Assembly (NCBI GenBank): GCA_013399855.1
Contig: VXAY01004300.1
Coordinates: 62,993 to 126,992, forward strand
Reading direction: 5' to 3'
Source of the DNA: Oxyruncus cristatus
Taxonomy: Eukaryota > Chordata > Aves > Passeriformes > Cotingidae
DNA: 64,000 bases
The translations under genes were made by a program, and so were the position numbers. The notes beneath the pieces are model-generated. The model was not told the DNA's origin. It did no database searches and saw nothing but the letters and a program-made list of their open reading frames with translations. Positions 25,884 through 38,443 of this stretch are shown piece after piece (positions within the stretch are counted from its first letter, which is position 1; every line of letters begins with the position of its first letter).

Positions 25884-28800
25884 CTTAACTACAGGATTCT
25901 TAACTATCTTCCTTTTCTTCCCCATGTCTCCTTCCTCCTAGGATTTTTAAAGGAGGCAGGTAGAATTAGAGAGGCAGTATATAAGGAATTGCTGAGTCTG
26001 GTGCTTCATGCAGGGAATACGTGGTGGTAGAGAGCTGCTGTTGTGTAAGACTGAGAGGTATTGGATATCTAAGTGATCAGCTCTTGTTTTTACCGCTGTC
26101 CTTCTGTGTCCTCAGTGAAATCTTTCTTAGCTATAGTGCTGCCTCTCAAATCTGGCCATGCCTCTGAATGAATACCTTATCTTGATCTCCTCCTTAGCTC
26201 TACTACCTTGTAGTACATCCTCACAGAGAAGTGCTGCACTGCTTTTCTGTCAGGCCTAGTTTGCCTTGGTTTGGGAACAATTGTCTTAAATTTGGATGCA
26301 GCGTGGTGCCCTTCTTCAGGCTTGAGTCTTCAGTGCAAAAAACAGTGAGCAGTGGAATGCTGGTCTGTATTAATCTTGGAGCAAGTATGGTGCACACAGG
26401 TGCTCCCTTCTGTTCTGTATTTTGCCAACACACTAAAAATACAAAGTAATTAGTGCCAATGAGGAGATTGGTGTAGGGGTAGTTGAATTGCAGATGAGAT
26501 AAGTAGTAAAACATATATTGATAGCAGGTGGAAAATTGAACAAGTTTGATTTTTTTTTTTTTTTTGGTTGGTTGGTTTTGGGCGTTTTTGGGTGAGAGAT
26601 GTGATATGCAGGTGTCAGGTGAATACCCATGAGTCATAAAATAAACATGTTGGATATGTATCCATGTATATCTGATCCTACCCTTTCTAAGGCAAGCACA
26701 AAGGTAACACCTGACCTAGTTCAGCCTCGTACTGCAGTCTACCTAAGCCCTAGTGTGATTTAGCCAGAGGAATTCTAGGGTGCAAGGTATTTGAGGGGAT
26801 GAAGAGACCTTTTTTTTTCCATACAGATTTAAAAAAATATTCTGGGTTTAAATTGTGTTTATTTTTGGACTATTAAAAGCAACCTCAACAAAGTGAAGAG
26901 GGTAGAGAACTGGTAGAAATAGAAGAGGTTCAAATTATCAAGTTGTTGACACTGTAACTTCTTGTAACAGGAAGAAGGACATAAACAATGAAAAGAAAGG
27001 AAGAGACATAAAGCTGAGATTGTAAAATATGTACTTTACAGGTGTTATGAAGTAAATTTTCATCAAGGTGCTTGCAAGCTTTGTCTAATGTTCAAGTATT
27101 TTGCTCCTGTATATTTAACATATTGAGGGTTTATATGGCAATAGTTGAAGATCTGGCTGTGCGATCATATGTACTTACATACATGTTTGTAATACAGAGT
27201 GGTTCCTTCTGTGGCCCAGTTTCACTGTAAAAGCAAGATGGACATTTGTATGTTTTAAAGTTAGTCTAGAGTGTGACGTTTACCTGCATTTCAAGACTCT
27301 GAAAGTTACTCTCTAGGAGTACATTCATTAAGTCGTGTTGTGATGAGCCTGATGATGGAGTGTGTATTCTCATACTTGACAGAGAGTGTTATGTGTGCGT
27401 ATGTGTGTGTGTGTGTAGATGTGTATGATTGGTGTTATCAATCTGGGTATAATCTGTTTTGTCTGAGGATGTAATTCTTTAGGTAGTCATTCAATAAGGC
27501 AAGATTCCCTATCCTTCTTTGACTCAGCTTAACCTGGACATTTTTTTAAAATCAGTTTATATATTCATCAAGAGATGTTGAGCTGAGCTGTATGTAGTTT
27601 TGTTGGTTTCACTGAAGCTGTGATAGCTTATTCTTCATGGAGCTCTGTAATAAAGATCTTAGCAGGCATGTTCTGTTTATTTGGAAAAGAAAAAATAGAT
27701 TGTGATACTGTGCATGTATATTATGTAAGTACAAATTTTAAAACTATCAGATTTTTTTCTAACTTTTTGTATGTTTTGTGAAGTTTTCTTTTTAGGTTTT
27801 CCAAAAGTAATTTATTTAAGGCAAACACACTGATGAACAGGATGTAGAATTTGGAGTTTTAATATTCTTGCACAATTCAAATGAAGTAAGGAAATGGTAT
27901 GTTAAGAGTACAATATAATGTATATCAGTTGAATAAAGTATGGGCTTAGAGCTTGTTGAGGGGTTGTGTGTATCATCTGCTTTAGATGTATTACAGAGGT
28001 GATGTCAAGGTGAAAGCACACTTGCAGAATGGTTGGAAATCATTGATATTCTGACTCTGAGGCTGTAAATGGCTCTGTGGCAGATGGAGGCTTTGTCAAG
28101 GAAGAAAAATGGCAGCTCTGCAACATCATAGATGTTTTTGCTTAGCAGCTCAGCACATAGGCTGTGACCTTCCAGTGTTCAGGCGTTCCTGCTGTACTTA
28201 AATAAATTGTCCTCCTCTTTTACTCCTTAAAAGTAGATAATTAGTAGTCATCATAATTCAGTATAATTTTAGGTGTTTCATTGTGAGAAAAACATAAATA
28301 TGCTTTATTGCTAGGTATTAGAAGTAAGCTTTGAAAGTACTTGTGATTTCTGCATGAAGTGCCAGTAATAGCTTTTAACTAAGCGTTGTGTAATACTGAA
28401 AATAAAGGTGTGTTTGTGTGCATAGGTGCAACTATTAGTACAGCACTATATGAGATCTGTATATGTGAACTGTTAGTTCTCTGGAATATTTTAAACACTC
28501 TAAACTGGACAGTGTTAATTTTCAGAATATGTTCATACTGTGGGCATCTAGGTTTGTGTAACTTATTCCAACAAAATACAGAGTTTGACACTATATATTG
28601 AAAAAGCTAGTTCAGAGGGGATAAATATGGTTGATAAATTCAGTCTAATTTCTGAGTTCATGTTTTTTCCTATTGATAGAAATTGAGTATGTTTTAGCAC
28701 CTGGCAGCATCTAATTCTGTGTGCCGCTGATATGATTTCATCTATATTCTTGTATGAGGTTGAGTCTATATTTTTAGAATGAGGGTTCACTTTTATTAGT

Positions 28801-29649
28801 AGAATAACTGATTTCCGTGTTCTCATACCTATTAATGAAATTCGTGCCAAGTTTCTGAGTTATGACCTGTACTTAGGATATATGTGTGATTATGTAGTGC
28901 CAACAGTTATGTACCAGAGTCACATATTTCATATGTACAGTAACTTTGCATATGTCAAGTCTTTTTTCTTTAATCATTTGAATTAAGACTGAATTGTTTA
29001 ACAGTTCTCTGTATTCTTAGGTTCCATATACCCTAGTTTGATACCTGGTAGAACCAGTGATGTCTGTTGTTGCAGTATATGACTTCAAGAGCCTGTAACG
29101 TCTTGTAGAAGATGCTCAGTTGGACAGTTGGTCTATATTACAGGGCAGTAACTCGTTGTTAAAAATGGAAGCTTTTCACAGCTATCACCTACCAGCCATA
29201 CTGTTTAGCCTACTTGACCATTGTTAGAGTTATAGAAAACAAGCACTGTTCATCACAGAAGAAAATGACCCAACACTTTCAAGAGTCAAGGTTGTTGCAT
29301 TAGAGCCTCTTTATTTCAAACCCTGGAGGTCATATAGTCTTTGTTTTTAAGGGCGAGCCCACTATAATTAATCGTGCCTCCTCTATCTCTTCAGTTTCTG
29401 TCATTTTGTAGATGTAACGTGGTGAGAGATGGCTTCGTTGCAGAAGGACAAATACTTTGTAATTGAAGCATAAGCACTTTTGATAGTGTGTGATTGAGGC
29501 CAGTCTTTGTACATCTTATTATTAGGACATGGTGATGCACAAATGAGAGTAAGACCTCTTCATATGACATATGCCTGGATGCTTAAATCCTGTAGCCACA
29601 GATCTTTAAAAGTGAGAGTAAAGGAAGAAAAAAAAAAAGGCCATGTGTT

Positions 29650-29680
29650 TTATGCTTTCAGCTTAAGGCTGAAAGCATAA
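29650..29680. repeat. Perfect 13-bp inverted repeat with 5-nt loop
   Basis: Arm TTATGCTTTCAGC (29650-29662), loop TTAAG, arm GCTGAAAGCATAA (29668-29680). The left arm recurs nearby as TTTATGCTTTCAG at 29748-29760. No run of T follows, and no host element is recognised. Confidence 0.75.
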
Positions 29681-31463
29681 GGCTCTCAATGAAACATGTG
29701 CTTGTTAACTTAGCAGTGGAGCACATATGAAGAGAGTTTATGGGAATTTTTATGCTTTCAGTTACTTACCTAGTTCATTATGTCCGGTATCTTGATGGTG
29801 TTGTTCCTGGGTGACAATCAGGCATGATTAAGTCCATTTTCTAACATTTAATTATCTTTTTCCTCCGTGTTCTCAGTGGTCTTTTTTGGGTTCTGTTTCT
29901 TGGGTGTTGTGATGGTAACTATAGAATGACTGAATGGTTTCATTGCACCCCTCAAGATAAAATAAATTACGAATTCCTTTCATTTATTCTGTGAGAGTTC
30001 TGTGTGCAGTTTTTGTATACTGGAGTAACTATTTGCCCATTCATTTTCATAGAATTAGGGTTTTGGAGTATTAGTTGAAAAAGAAAGGATAAAAACAAAC
30101 AAACAACCGCACCCACGTGTGTGTCCCCCCAGCAAAAAAGCCAACCCTATCAAACAAGTCAGCAAACATTTACTCTCTACTGTTTTGTATTTCTTTTTGG
30201 TATGACATTAGAGCTTAATCGGCAACAATGCTAACTTGATAGTACCGTTATAGTAACAATGTGTTATTTGTATTAACTCGATTTAAAAAAAAATCTGTAA
30301 AATGGGAAGAGTAGAAAAAATTAGTGGGCGGTATTTTTTAGGTATTTTTTGGGTTTTAATAGTTTTGGTGTGATTTCAAAACATAGTTTTGATACTCTTG
30401 GAGCTGGGGGTACAAACAGGTTGCTTTTTATCTATGAAAAATAAGACAACATATATCCCACAGACCCAAAATACGGTATTAGTATAATGTGAACTCCATT
30501 CTGTATTCATCTCTTTTTCAGTGAAGTGGTTTGTGTTACTGCTATGTATACTGCATGCTTAGACATACTAACACTGAACTTGCTGGATCGTTTTACTTGT
30601 TTTCATGATGATTTTGCATGTTCGGGCAAAGAAATTATACCTGTACTCATGTAATGATTGTAAATTTTGTCCTGTTTAATCATTAGATAAATAGGGGATT
30701 TTTTTAAAATGTGGTGTTCTGTTAAATTCTTGTATTAATGGGCATGCAACTCGAGCTATGAAAGTATAGTTTGTTTCAAGCGACACCCAATTTTCATTAG
30801 CTACTCCTGCTGTTTCACAGAGGAGGTAATACTCTTTTGTCTCTATAGCACCCATTGATTTTTCTTTCAAGGCTACGTTAGCAATGCTGATAGAACCCGT
30901 GCAATTAGAATCCACATTTAGTAGTAAGTAGAGAAATAAATTTTATAAAATAAAGTGTTCGGTGTTAACAGAATATTTTGCAGTATTGCTGTACTTGAAG
31001 CAGTGAAGCCAGGGGGATGGGATACTTGAAAGGTCGAGGAAAAATGAGAGAAAGAACAAACGACGCAAAAAGAAAATGACACTGAGGTCTTGGTTTAATA
31101 CATATGTATTCCAGGTTGGTGGCTGATTTCATTAGCAAATCTCATTGTTATGCAATGTCTGTTCTTCTGCAGCAAAATGAATATTGTATTCTCAGAGGGT
31201 CTGTGTTCTATGTGTACATTATGATGATAGATAAAGAATATCTTTACAGTTGTTCCAAGCTTTTAAAACTTTTGAAAAATCTTTATAGTTTCAAAATAAT
31301 TTAATTTCAATTTTACAATAATGTGGTAAATTAGTGGTTATTTTTATGGGAAATAGCAGTTTAACCCTCAATCTCTGTGCATTTCTCTGCTATGTTTGCT
31401 ACCTATGTGATCTTTTCTCCAAAATCTTCAGTTTGACTAAACAGCAGTTACTACTGAATTTAT

Positions 31464-31527
31464 CACATATATATATATATATAAACATATATACATATAT
31501 ACACATACATACATATACATATAAAAA
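31464..31527. repeat. AT/CATA microsatellite
   Basis: Runs of (AT)n and CATA/TACA units form an imperfect dinucleotide-tetranucleotide array. The small reading frames in it, rich in Ile and Tyr, are repeat artefacts. Confidence 0.9.
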
Positions 31528-34054
31528 CAAAATTAAGAATTGATTTCTGTAATGCTTTTTAAAGTGGTTGATAGTAATGTATATAGAACATGGAAACAAA
31601 CATCATCTCAGTCTCAAATCTCATAAAACTCAAATAACTTTATATTTTAATAGATTATACTGAAGAATATTGGCCAAATTTTATTGTAAGATACATCAAC
31701 TTTATTATGAAATGGCATGTTTTAGTACATAGGACAATGGACTACTTGAGATACTGGTGTGGTTTAGTTTCCTTTGTTTCCAGGTTTCTAGTTAAAACCA
31801 TTGCTTCAGTAATACTAAGATACTTTGATAGTCACAATCCTAAAAATGAGAAGGAACATATGAGAATGTTGTCATACAGGAAAATTAAAATTCTGTTATT
31901 TTTCTATGCTACTTCATATTTATTCCATATATATACTTTGTGAGGTTGAAATCTATTAGCAAATGTTTGAAATGCTAATAAATTAATGATAATTTGGGAT
32001 TTTTAATGCTTTTGTGGTTAGTTCTAGGTGATGAGCCCGCATGAAGAATGCTTTTGGGCATTGAAGTAATGTAAAGAATAAGCTAGTTTTCTGGGGTTTT
32101 CTGTGCGTGATTTTTACATGCCTTGAAACAATTCTGTACTTACTAGGGTTTTGGTAGAGATGCATTTAGTAATAGTGGAATATGTTTCTTTCTGAGTGAT
32201 AGTTCAGTTGTAACTACCAGATTTATTCCAATTCGAAGATAGTATTTTAAGGATCAGAATGAGAGATGAAGTGTCCATGTGTTTTGTAAACAATTCAGTG
32301 AGGAGCAAAGGGGCTTTAAAATGAAGCTAAATCATGAGCAATATCACCAATAAATGTGACCAGAATATGGAGGAGGTAGAACAAAGAGAAGATTGTTGCC
32401 TCTCTTGTCCCTGGGGAAGGAAGCCTCTTTTCCTTGGATTTGGTAGGGCTATAAACCAGTATAAGGATGCAGATTACTTAGTGTCAGTTGATGGGTTTTA
32501 AAGATTGGTTGGTTTAGTTGTTCTTGGTAGTGAGAAACTATTTGAAATGAGATAATCTGTCTCCTTGATGCATCTGTGTTTTCAGTTGTGGAGACCAATT
32601 TAGGCCAATCTGGCGGTGCTCAGTGTAACTGTGGAACTCAAGAATGGTCTCTGCAGCATGTAAAGAAAATGGTACTGAGGCTTGTGAATGTTGTCACAAT
32701 TTATAGGCACACGAGCAGGAGTTGCTTTGGGGTGCCATTGTGTGAAGGTCTCTGAAGAGGAAAAGGTGGTTGCGACTTTCATTGTGGGCTGAGTATGAGG
32801 TGAAAAGTTGGTTGTTTGGTCTATCCTTTGTTGAGGGCCCCTAGCTTTTGTAATTTAGTTGGAGGTCACTTTTATTAACTTGTTAATTTTTCGCAAGTAA
32901 AAAGATGATTTAGAACTTACCTTATCTCTAAGTAAGGAATTGTGCATTTTGTCCCCTCCTTACTGGTCCATGCAGTTGGTGTCAGAGGATTCTAGCTAAA
33001 ATTGCTATAAGCAAAAGATAGATTAATACTGCATCTGAAACTTTTTTAAATAAATATATTGATTTAATGAACCACAGGGAGTTCATACTCTCCAACACCA
33101 TTGCTGCAGATTGTATTCATAGATGACGCTGGATTTAGGTATTGTGCTTGTTTTTGTAAAGTTTTGCTATTTTAAGCAGGTGTTTCTGCTGTGAAGTAAT
33201 CTGTATTTCTTGCAGCAATTTTGGAGTTTGCTTCAAGGTATGATGCTAAGTGTAGATCTCTGGCTTTGTTAGCATTCACTGGAGGTTACATAGAGATTAC
33301 ATGTTCTTTTCCAATATGTATAATCAAAATTCATTAATTCTTTTATATTTGTTTGTCACAGGGTAAACTAAGAAGTTTTGATTTAAAACTTGTCAACCTG
33401 AATGATACAGGTAGGTCTAGATAGGCTTAAATCTAGAAGGTAAAGTTTTCAGGATTTTGTAATTTCTTTATGACCATAGATTTAATTCTGAGGGCAGTGT
33501 TTGAAATCTGAGTACAAGGACACTTCAGTATTTTACTCACTGTTACCATATGTATTGTTTTTTAAAGATTTTAAGTTTTTATTTAATTTATCTTATGATA
33601 CCAATAGCTAGAGTTGTATTCGATACCCGTATTTGTAGTAAGAATTCACTATATAGAAAGTAATACTCTTAAAAAAAAAAAAATCTTTCAGAAAGACAGT
33701 AACTTTCCAGTTGGGCTCTCCAGGTTGATGCTGTGCCATTTCACAAGGGCAGGTGCTGATGCTTATGTAAGACATTGCTGGAGTAGCTGATTTATTATAT
33801 CATATTAGGTGTGTTAATAAACAGAATTTTTCATGGAAGCAGGTGTTTGACCACCACTGTTTTGGTAGCCTGTAGAATTTCTGTCTGAGAACGTCGGTTG
33901 CTGAATCATTCTTACCCTCTTGCTGACTAACATGCGTTGTACAAGCTCAGTATATTCAGCTTCTCTAATGGCTGCCGTGGTGTTACTGGGCTGGGATCTG
34001 ATTGAGCCCAGGGTTCAGAAAGTAAGTATGAGCATTCTGTTTGACTCTTTGCAG

Positions 34055-34114
34055 TGGCATGTTTTTGTTTCCCTCTCCTTCACTGCACTGTCAACGCAAA
34101 ATAGCTGTCCCACA
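34055..34114 (+). other. Weak exon-like segment (60 nt)
   Basis: GACTCTTTGCAG ends at 34054 and CCCACA|GTAAGTAT follows at 34115. A second donor-like AGTAAGTATG lies just upstream at 34021. The surrounding 33880-34120 segment has scattered CpG and is less AT-rich than its flanks. It could be an untranslated exon of the same leader or a conserved non-coding element. No coding similarity was recognised. Confidence 0.2.
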
Positions 34115-37100
34115 GTAAGTATTTTTCACATTATGAGCAACATGGATTGAAATAATTTTAGAAAAATTGTCATTTATGGGCTGTTATTTTAACATGTAGA
34201 ACTATTGTGTGTGATTCTCCCAGTGTCACATAAGACTCAAGTTCATTGTGGCTGTATTTTGGCATGCAAATTTCTGATATTAATAATAATTAGCAGATTG
34301 AGACTTTAGGTCATGATCTCCTAAATCTTGCAGTGAGAGCTTATTTGCAGTGTTGCTAGTACCAAACTTAGCCTGATTAAATACAGCATACATTGCTTTT
34401 TAAAACTCTTTCAAGGCTACTATGAAGAATGCTGCTGATACCCCTTGTCTTTGCAGAAGGCTTTTCTCATTTGATGGTTTGGATTTTTACTGTTTCCTTC
34501 TACAGTAAAACTCTCTACATGGTTTGATGTAACTGCTTTTTTGTAAAATGAGAAACAGTAGAAAACCAGATGAATGAAATGCTGAAGTTTTAGTTTGGTT
34601 TTACTTAAACCAATGGTATATCCAAGTGTTTGATGAGGAAATTGTGGCTGCAGTAATTATGTCTGTAACAAGCACAGCTTCCAGAATTCCTGCTTTGATG
34701 TATTGTTTTGGTTGCAGAGATCCATCTTGTTTACTATATCTTACCTTGTTTGGGAGAGAGTGATGGCAGAATAACTCTGTCATTGGCAGAGGCTGCATCT
34801 TCACTGTCAGTGTTTGCTGGTACCGATGCACTCCTTCATATTTCATGATCTTTTCAGTAAGGCTTTCTGTATTTTTCTTCTCATAGCTTTCCTTCGTTCC
34901 TTTCCTGAGCTTAATGTGAAAAATGGCTGCAGTGTGTTTCTAACAGTGTTATTAGAAACTCTTTAGTGTGTTGTTCCTTGATTTGTTTCTTCAGACACGT
35001 TACTTTGGTGTATTCCCTAGGTTGTCTTTTTCCATGCTGCTGAATTTCTGAGAGAGCAAAAATTGATAGATACACTACCCCAAAATTCTGTGTTCTGTTT
35101 TTGGGCCAAATACTTCATTCTAGTTGTTTAGGAGTAGCGAGCGTTTTGTTCTTAGTCAGGGTTTTTATTGTTGGGGGAGTGTTTGTGTGCTGGGCATTGC
35201 TTTTTCTTTTTTTTTTCCTTTTAGTTTTCATAGTAGCCTAGGGCCCTCTGTAGTTCCACTGTGTAAATACGATTTTTTAAACTGGAACTTGTAAAAATTA
35301 ATTTTTTGAAAGATTATAGGTAGGAAACAACCTATAATGTCTTCTCAGTGAATCATTGACATGTGTTTAGTTCATATTTGATTATTTCTTTTTGTGAAGG
35401 AAAAGTGTTAGTTTCAAAAAATCAAGTTTCTTTTAAGATTGTGGTCATTAGTTATTTTTTATAATTTCTGAATATTGTTAGTAGATTTTTTTAATTGTGC
35501 CTTTTTTTTACGGTTGATGGTTAAATTCAATTACAGTGATTTAGTATTTGCTTTTTTCAGTTTCAGGTTTTTCCAGAGTTGATTCAGGTTATTGTTTCAT
35601 AGCACTTTCTCATACCAAAACAATTCTGTGTGTAGTTTGTTCTGGAGAGTGTGTGTGTGTGTACATGAGCATCATTTAAAAGAAAATACAAATATTTTTC
35701 TTGGGCTTGGCATAAAATAGGATGGTGACTATGTAAAATTGTGGAAAAAATTTCCTTCCTAGTTCAGTTGGTTTCATGTTTTCCTGCTACCTTCTTGCCT
35801 TGTGTAAATAAACTACAGATAAAGCTGCATACTCTTCACCTGAGCTGGTTAGCTCCCGGGAGCATCCGTGTTACTGGTTATCCCAGGGCTCCACCTGCCT
35901 TTCGCTTTGTTTACCAGGAAATCAAGATGTGTAAACTGCAGGAAGCACTGTTTGACCCTCTCCGACGGTATCTCATTACAATAATTGCTAATCTCTGAAT
36001 AAGACAGCCATGTTTTGTGTGTAACACACAGGGAGGTTGTGGTAGGTTTTAGATGCTTCCTCAAACACAGCTTTTTCAACGCTTGCTTGGATTTTGTTTT
36101 CAGGATAGCTTTTGACAATAGGCATCTGGCGACCTTTGCGCTCTGCAAACTCGAGCAGAATAGCGTGTGCGCTTTCTTCCTTCTTGGCTGAAAAAACCCA
36201 AACAGCAGAACCCCCCACCCGCACCCCACGGCTTGTTTTGGACTGCTGTCACTGCTCTGTAGCAACAGGATAATGGCTACTTCCTGATTAAACCACTCTC
36301 CACAGTAAGCTGTTCATGTTCTCTCTCTATTCTCTTGTGGTTCTTCCCCCCACCTTCCCTGGGTTAATAGTTTGAAATGTTTGTAGATTGAAGAGGAATA
36401 GAAAAAGAATTATATGGAGTTGCAAATTTATTTTTTTAAAAAATTCTAGGACAACTATGGCTTTTTGTAATGCTTATCTGGTAGTAGCGATGAGCAAATA
36501 CATCTGATTTTCATGAGATTTAAAAAACCCCACACATTAAGGTCTATTTAGGTTTCAGACAAATGGTATTAACTTTACAAAACATTCTGGTGAATACTCA
36601 TTGGACAAATACAGTGACATAAAATGTGTGTTTCATGCACATTCTGAAGTGTGGGTATTTCATAATCTTTTTGTCACTTGGAGAACTGTTTCTTTTCTAA
36701 CAAACTTAGAGCCTTTTTGTCAGCTTTTTTTATATGACTGTGGAAGTGCTGTTTCTATTAGTATTTCAGTTGATGTGTTATTTTTGCTTCCAAGTAATTT
36801 CTCAGCTCTTGCTGCTGAGGACCAGGAGAGTGTGACAGCTGTCACTCAGTGCGCAGGTCCAGTTTTATTTTGCTCAAGATCGTCAGCCTGACAGATTTCA
36901 TGTTGTAAAACAATGGTTGCAGTGCATTTTTGGTCTTACTTGCTCTGTTAAACAGGTCTACAGGGATTTTTATTTTTATTAAGTTTATGTTTATTAAGCT
37001 CTTATGTTACACCAGTATGATTGGCATAGCATTTGCAGTAGTGCTGTATGTGCCACGATAAATGTTACTGGAGTTCTAGAGCGAATAATACCAATGCATG

Positions 37101-38122
37101 TTCTTGGTTGTTTTGTGAAAATTTAGGAAAGTCCTAAATCAAATTTTGCAGTTCCAAAATACTATTAAAATGATAGTGTGTTCTTGGTACCAAAAATTTC
37201 TTTTCTTTTTTTTCCCCTTTGTAAACTAGAGTAGGAAAAAACCTCTAGTGAGTTCCTAACCAAAATTATTGTTGCTCTTCAAAAGTCCACTTTTTCTATT
37301 ATCGTGTCTTACTGTGGAAATAATTTTATGTACAATTTCTTTTAGTAACAGGGGGCATCCACTACATTAACAGAAACTGAAAATGGAGAAAAAGTATGAT
37401 TCAGTTAAAAGAAATAGATGTTTTTATAATAGATGGTTATAAAAATAGGTATTTTTGAATTAAATAGCTTTTATTTTTATTTAAAAAATCGTGAAGTAGA
37501 CAGAATATATGAGAAATATGTTTTGTTTTTGGAGGTGCTTGACCTATTAGTTTGCTTGAGTTGTTAGCTATAGAGAAAAGGGTGTGGATAATGGAGTGCT
37601 AGAGCATGTACATACAGGTCTATTTTGAGGAGATAAGGCAGGAAAAATGCCATGGGGAAGAGAAGAGGAGGGATTCCACCCACATTACTTTGTTAAAGGG
37701 CTCTCAGGTAGTGAAGACCTGGTATTGGGAAGCCATTGATTTGAACTGTTTTTTCCCCAAAATACTTATCCATGTATTCTGAGGATTACTGAGCAATGAG
37801 TACCAGTCACTATTCTTTATGAAACTTCATCTTGAGAAAATTAACAGTAAGATAAAGGTTTCATAGGATAGCTTTAGGTTTCATACATGTGCTGCTTGCC
37901 TTACAAGCCCTTTAACACTGGTATTAAATTTGGAAGCCCAGTGACTTGAAGTACTATTCTGTGCTGATGTCTCTTACAAAATAAGATTCCATTAATGCTT
38001 TTAACAAAATACCGAATTGCTCCTTAGATAAACTTTATATAATTTGGTGTTCCAAATAATTTACAGTAGTGCTTAATATTGACACTCTCTGTGAAATGTC
38101 CTAGCTTGAGTACCAACAAAAC
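34115..38122. other. Non-coding stretch with a possible conserved element
   Basis: The segment 35820-36240 has more CpG and balanced composition than its flanks and looks like a candidate conserved non-coding element. The remainder is AT-rich and unremarkable. Confidence 0.4.
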
Positions 38123-38443
38123 ATGTATTGTCTTCCAGCAGACTCCCTTGCTGTCCAGCTGGCTTCTTATACCCCTGTTCCGTTTTCTCCAATGTCCTAC
38201 AATCCTGGTGTTTCAAAAGAGTTTAATCTTTCTGCATATTCTACCTCTGTAGAGGCTCTTAAATTCACAGCTCTGTGCCTCACAGCTGACTTTGTTGGCT
38301 CAAAGCTTCAGCCTAACTTACAGAACCAGATTCCTGCAGAACAGGTGGAACAGCCCCGATGGGAGCTGCTGAGCTGCAGCTCCTGGCCTGCCTCCCTGCC
38401 TGGGGAGACGGAAGTGCGGGAAGCAACTGTGGTCAAGGAATAA
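38123..38443 (+). other. Unassigned 106-codon open frame in a GC-rich island
   Basis: A 38.1-38.6 kb island is clearly richer in GC than its flanks. It holds a frame from ATG 38123 to TAA 38441-38443, reading MYCLPADSLAVQLASYTPV at the start and ending REATVVKE. The AATAAA at 38439-38444 overlaps its stop. An AG acceptor-like CTTCCAG precedes 38141, and an ACAG|GTGG donor-like site is at 38345. I do not recognise the protein and see no domain. It may be part of a lncRNA, an unannotated exon, or chance. Confidence 0.2.

Larger units (their letters stand above)
20967..34054. other. Non-coding, probably intronic stretch
   Basis: AT-rich. It holds the CR1 tails at 23.6, 25.6 and 25.8 kb, the hairpin at 29.65 kb, a short GT run near 27400 and the AT microsatellite at 31.5 kb. 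No coding similarity was seen. Confidence 0.55.

Noticed and set aside
30676..30915. 79-codon minus-strand frame with NXT sites, considered as an envelope remnant
   Set aside because: No recognisable retroviral motif, no LTR nearby, and a length expected by chance in this composition.
31334..31599. Ile/Tyr-rich frames near 31.5 kb
   Set aside because: Produced by the AT/CATA microsatellite.
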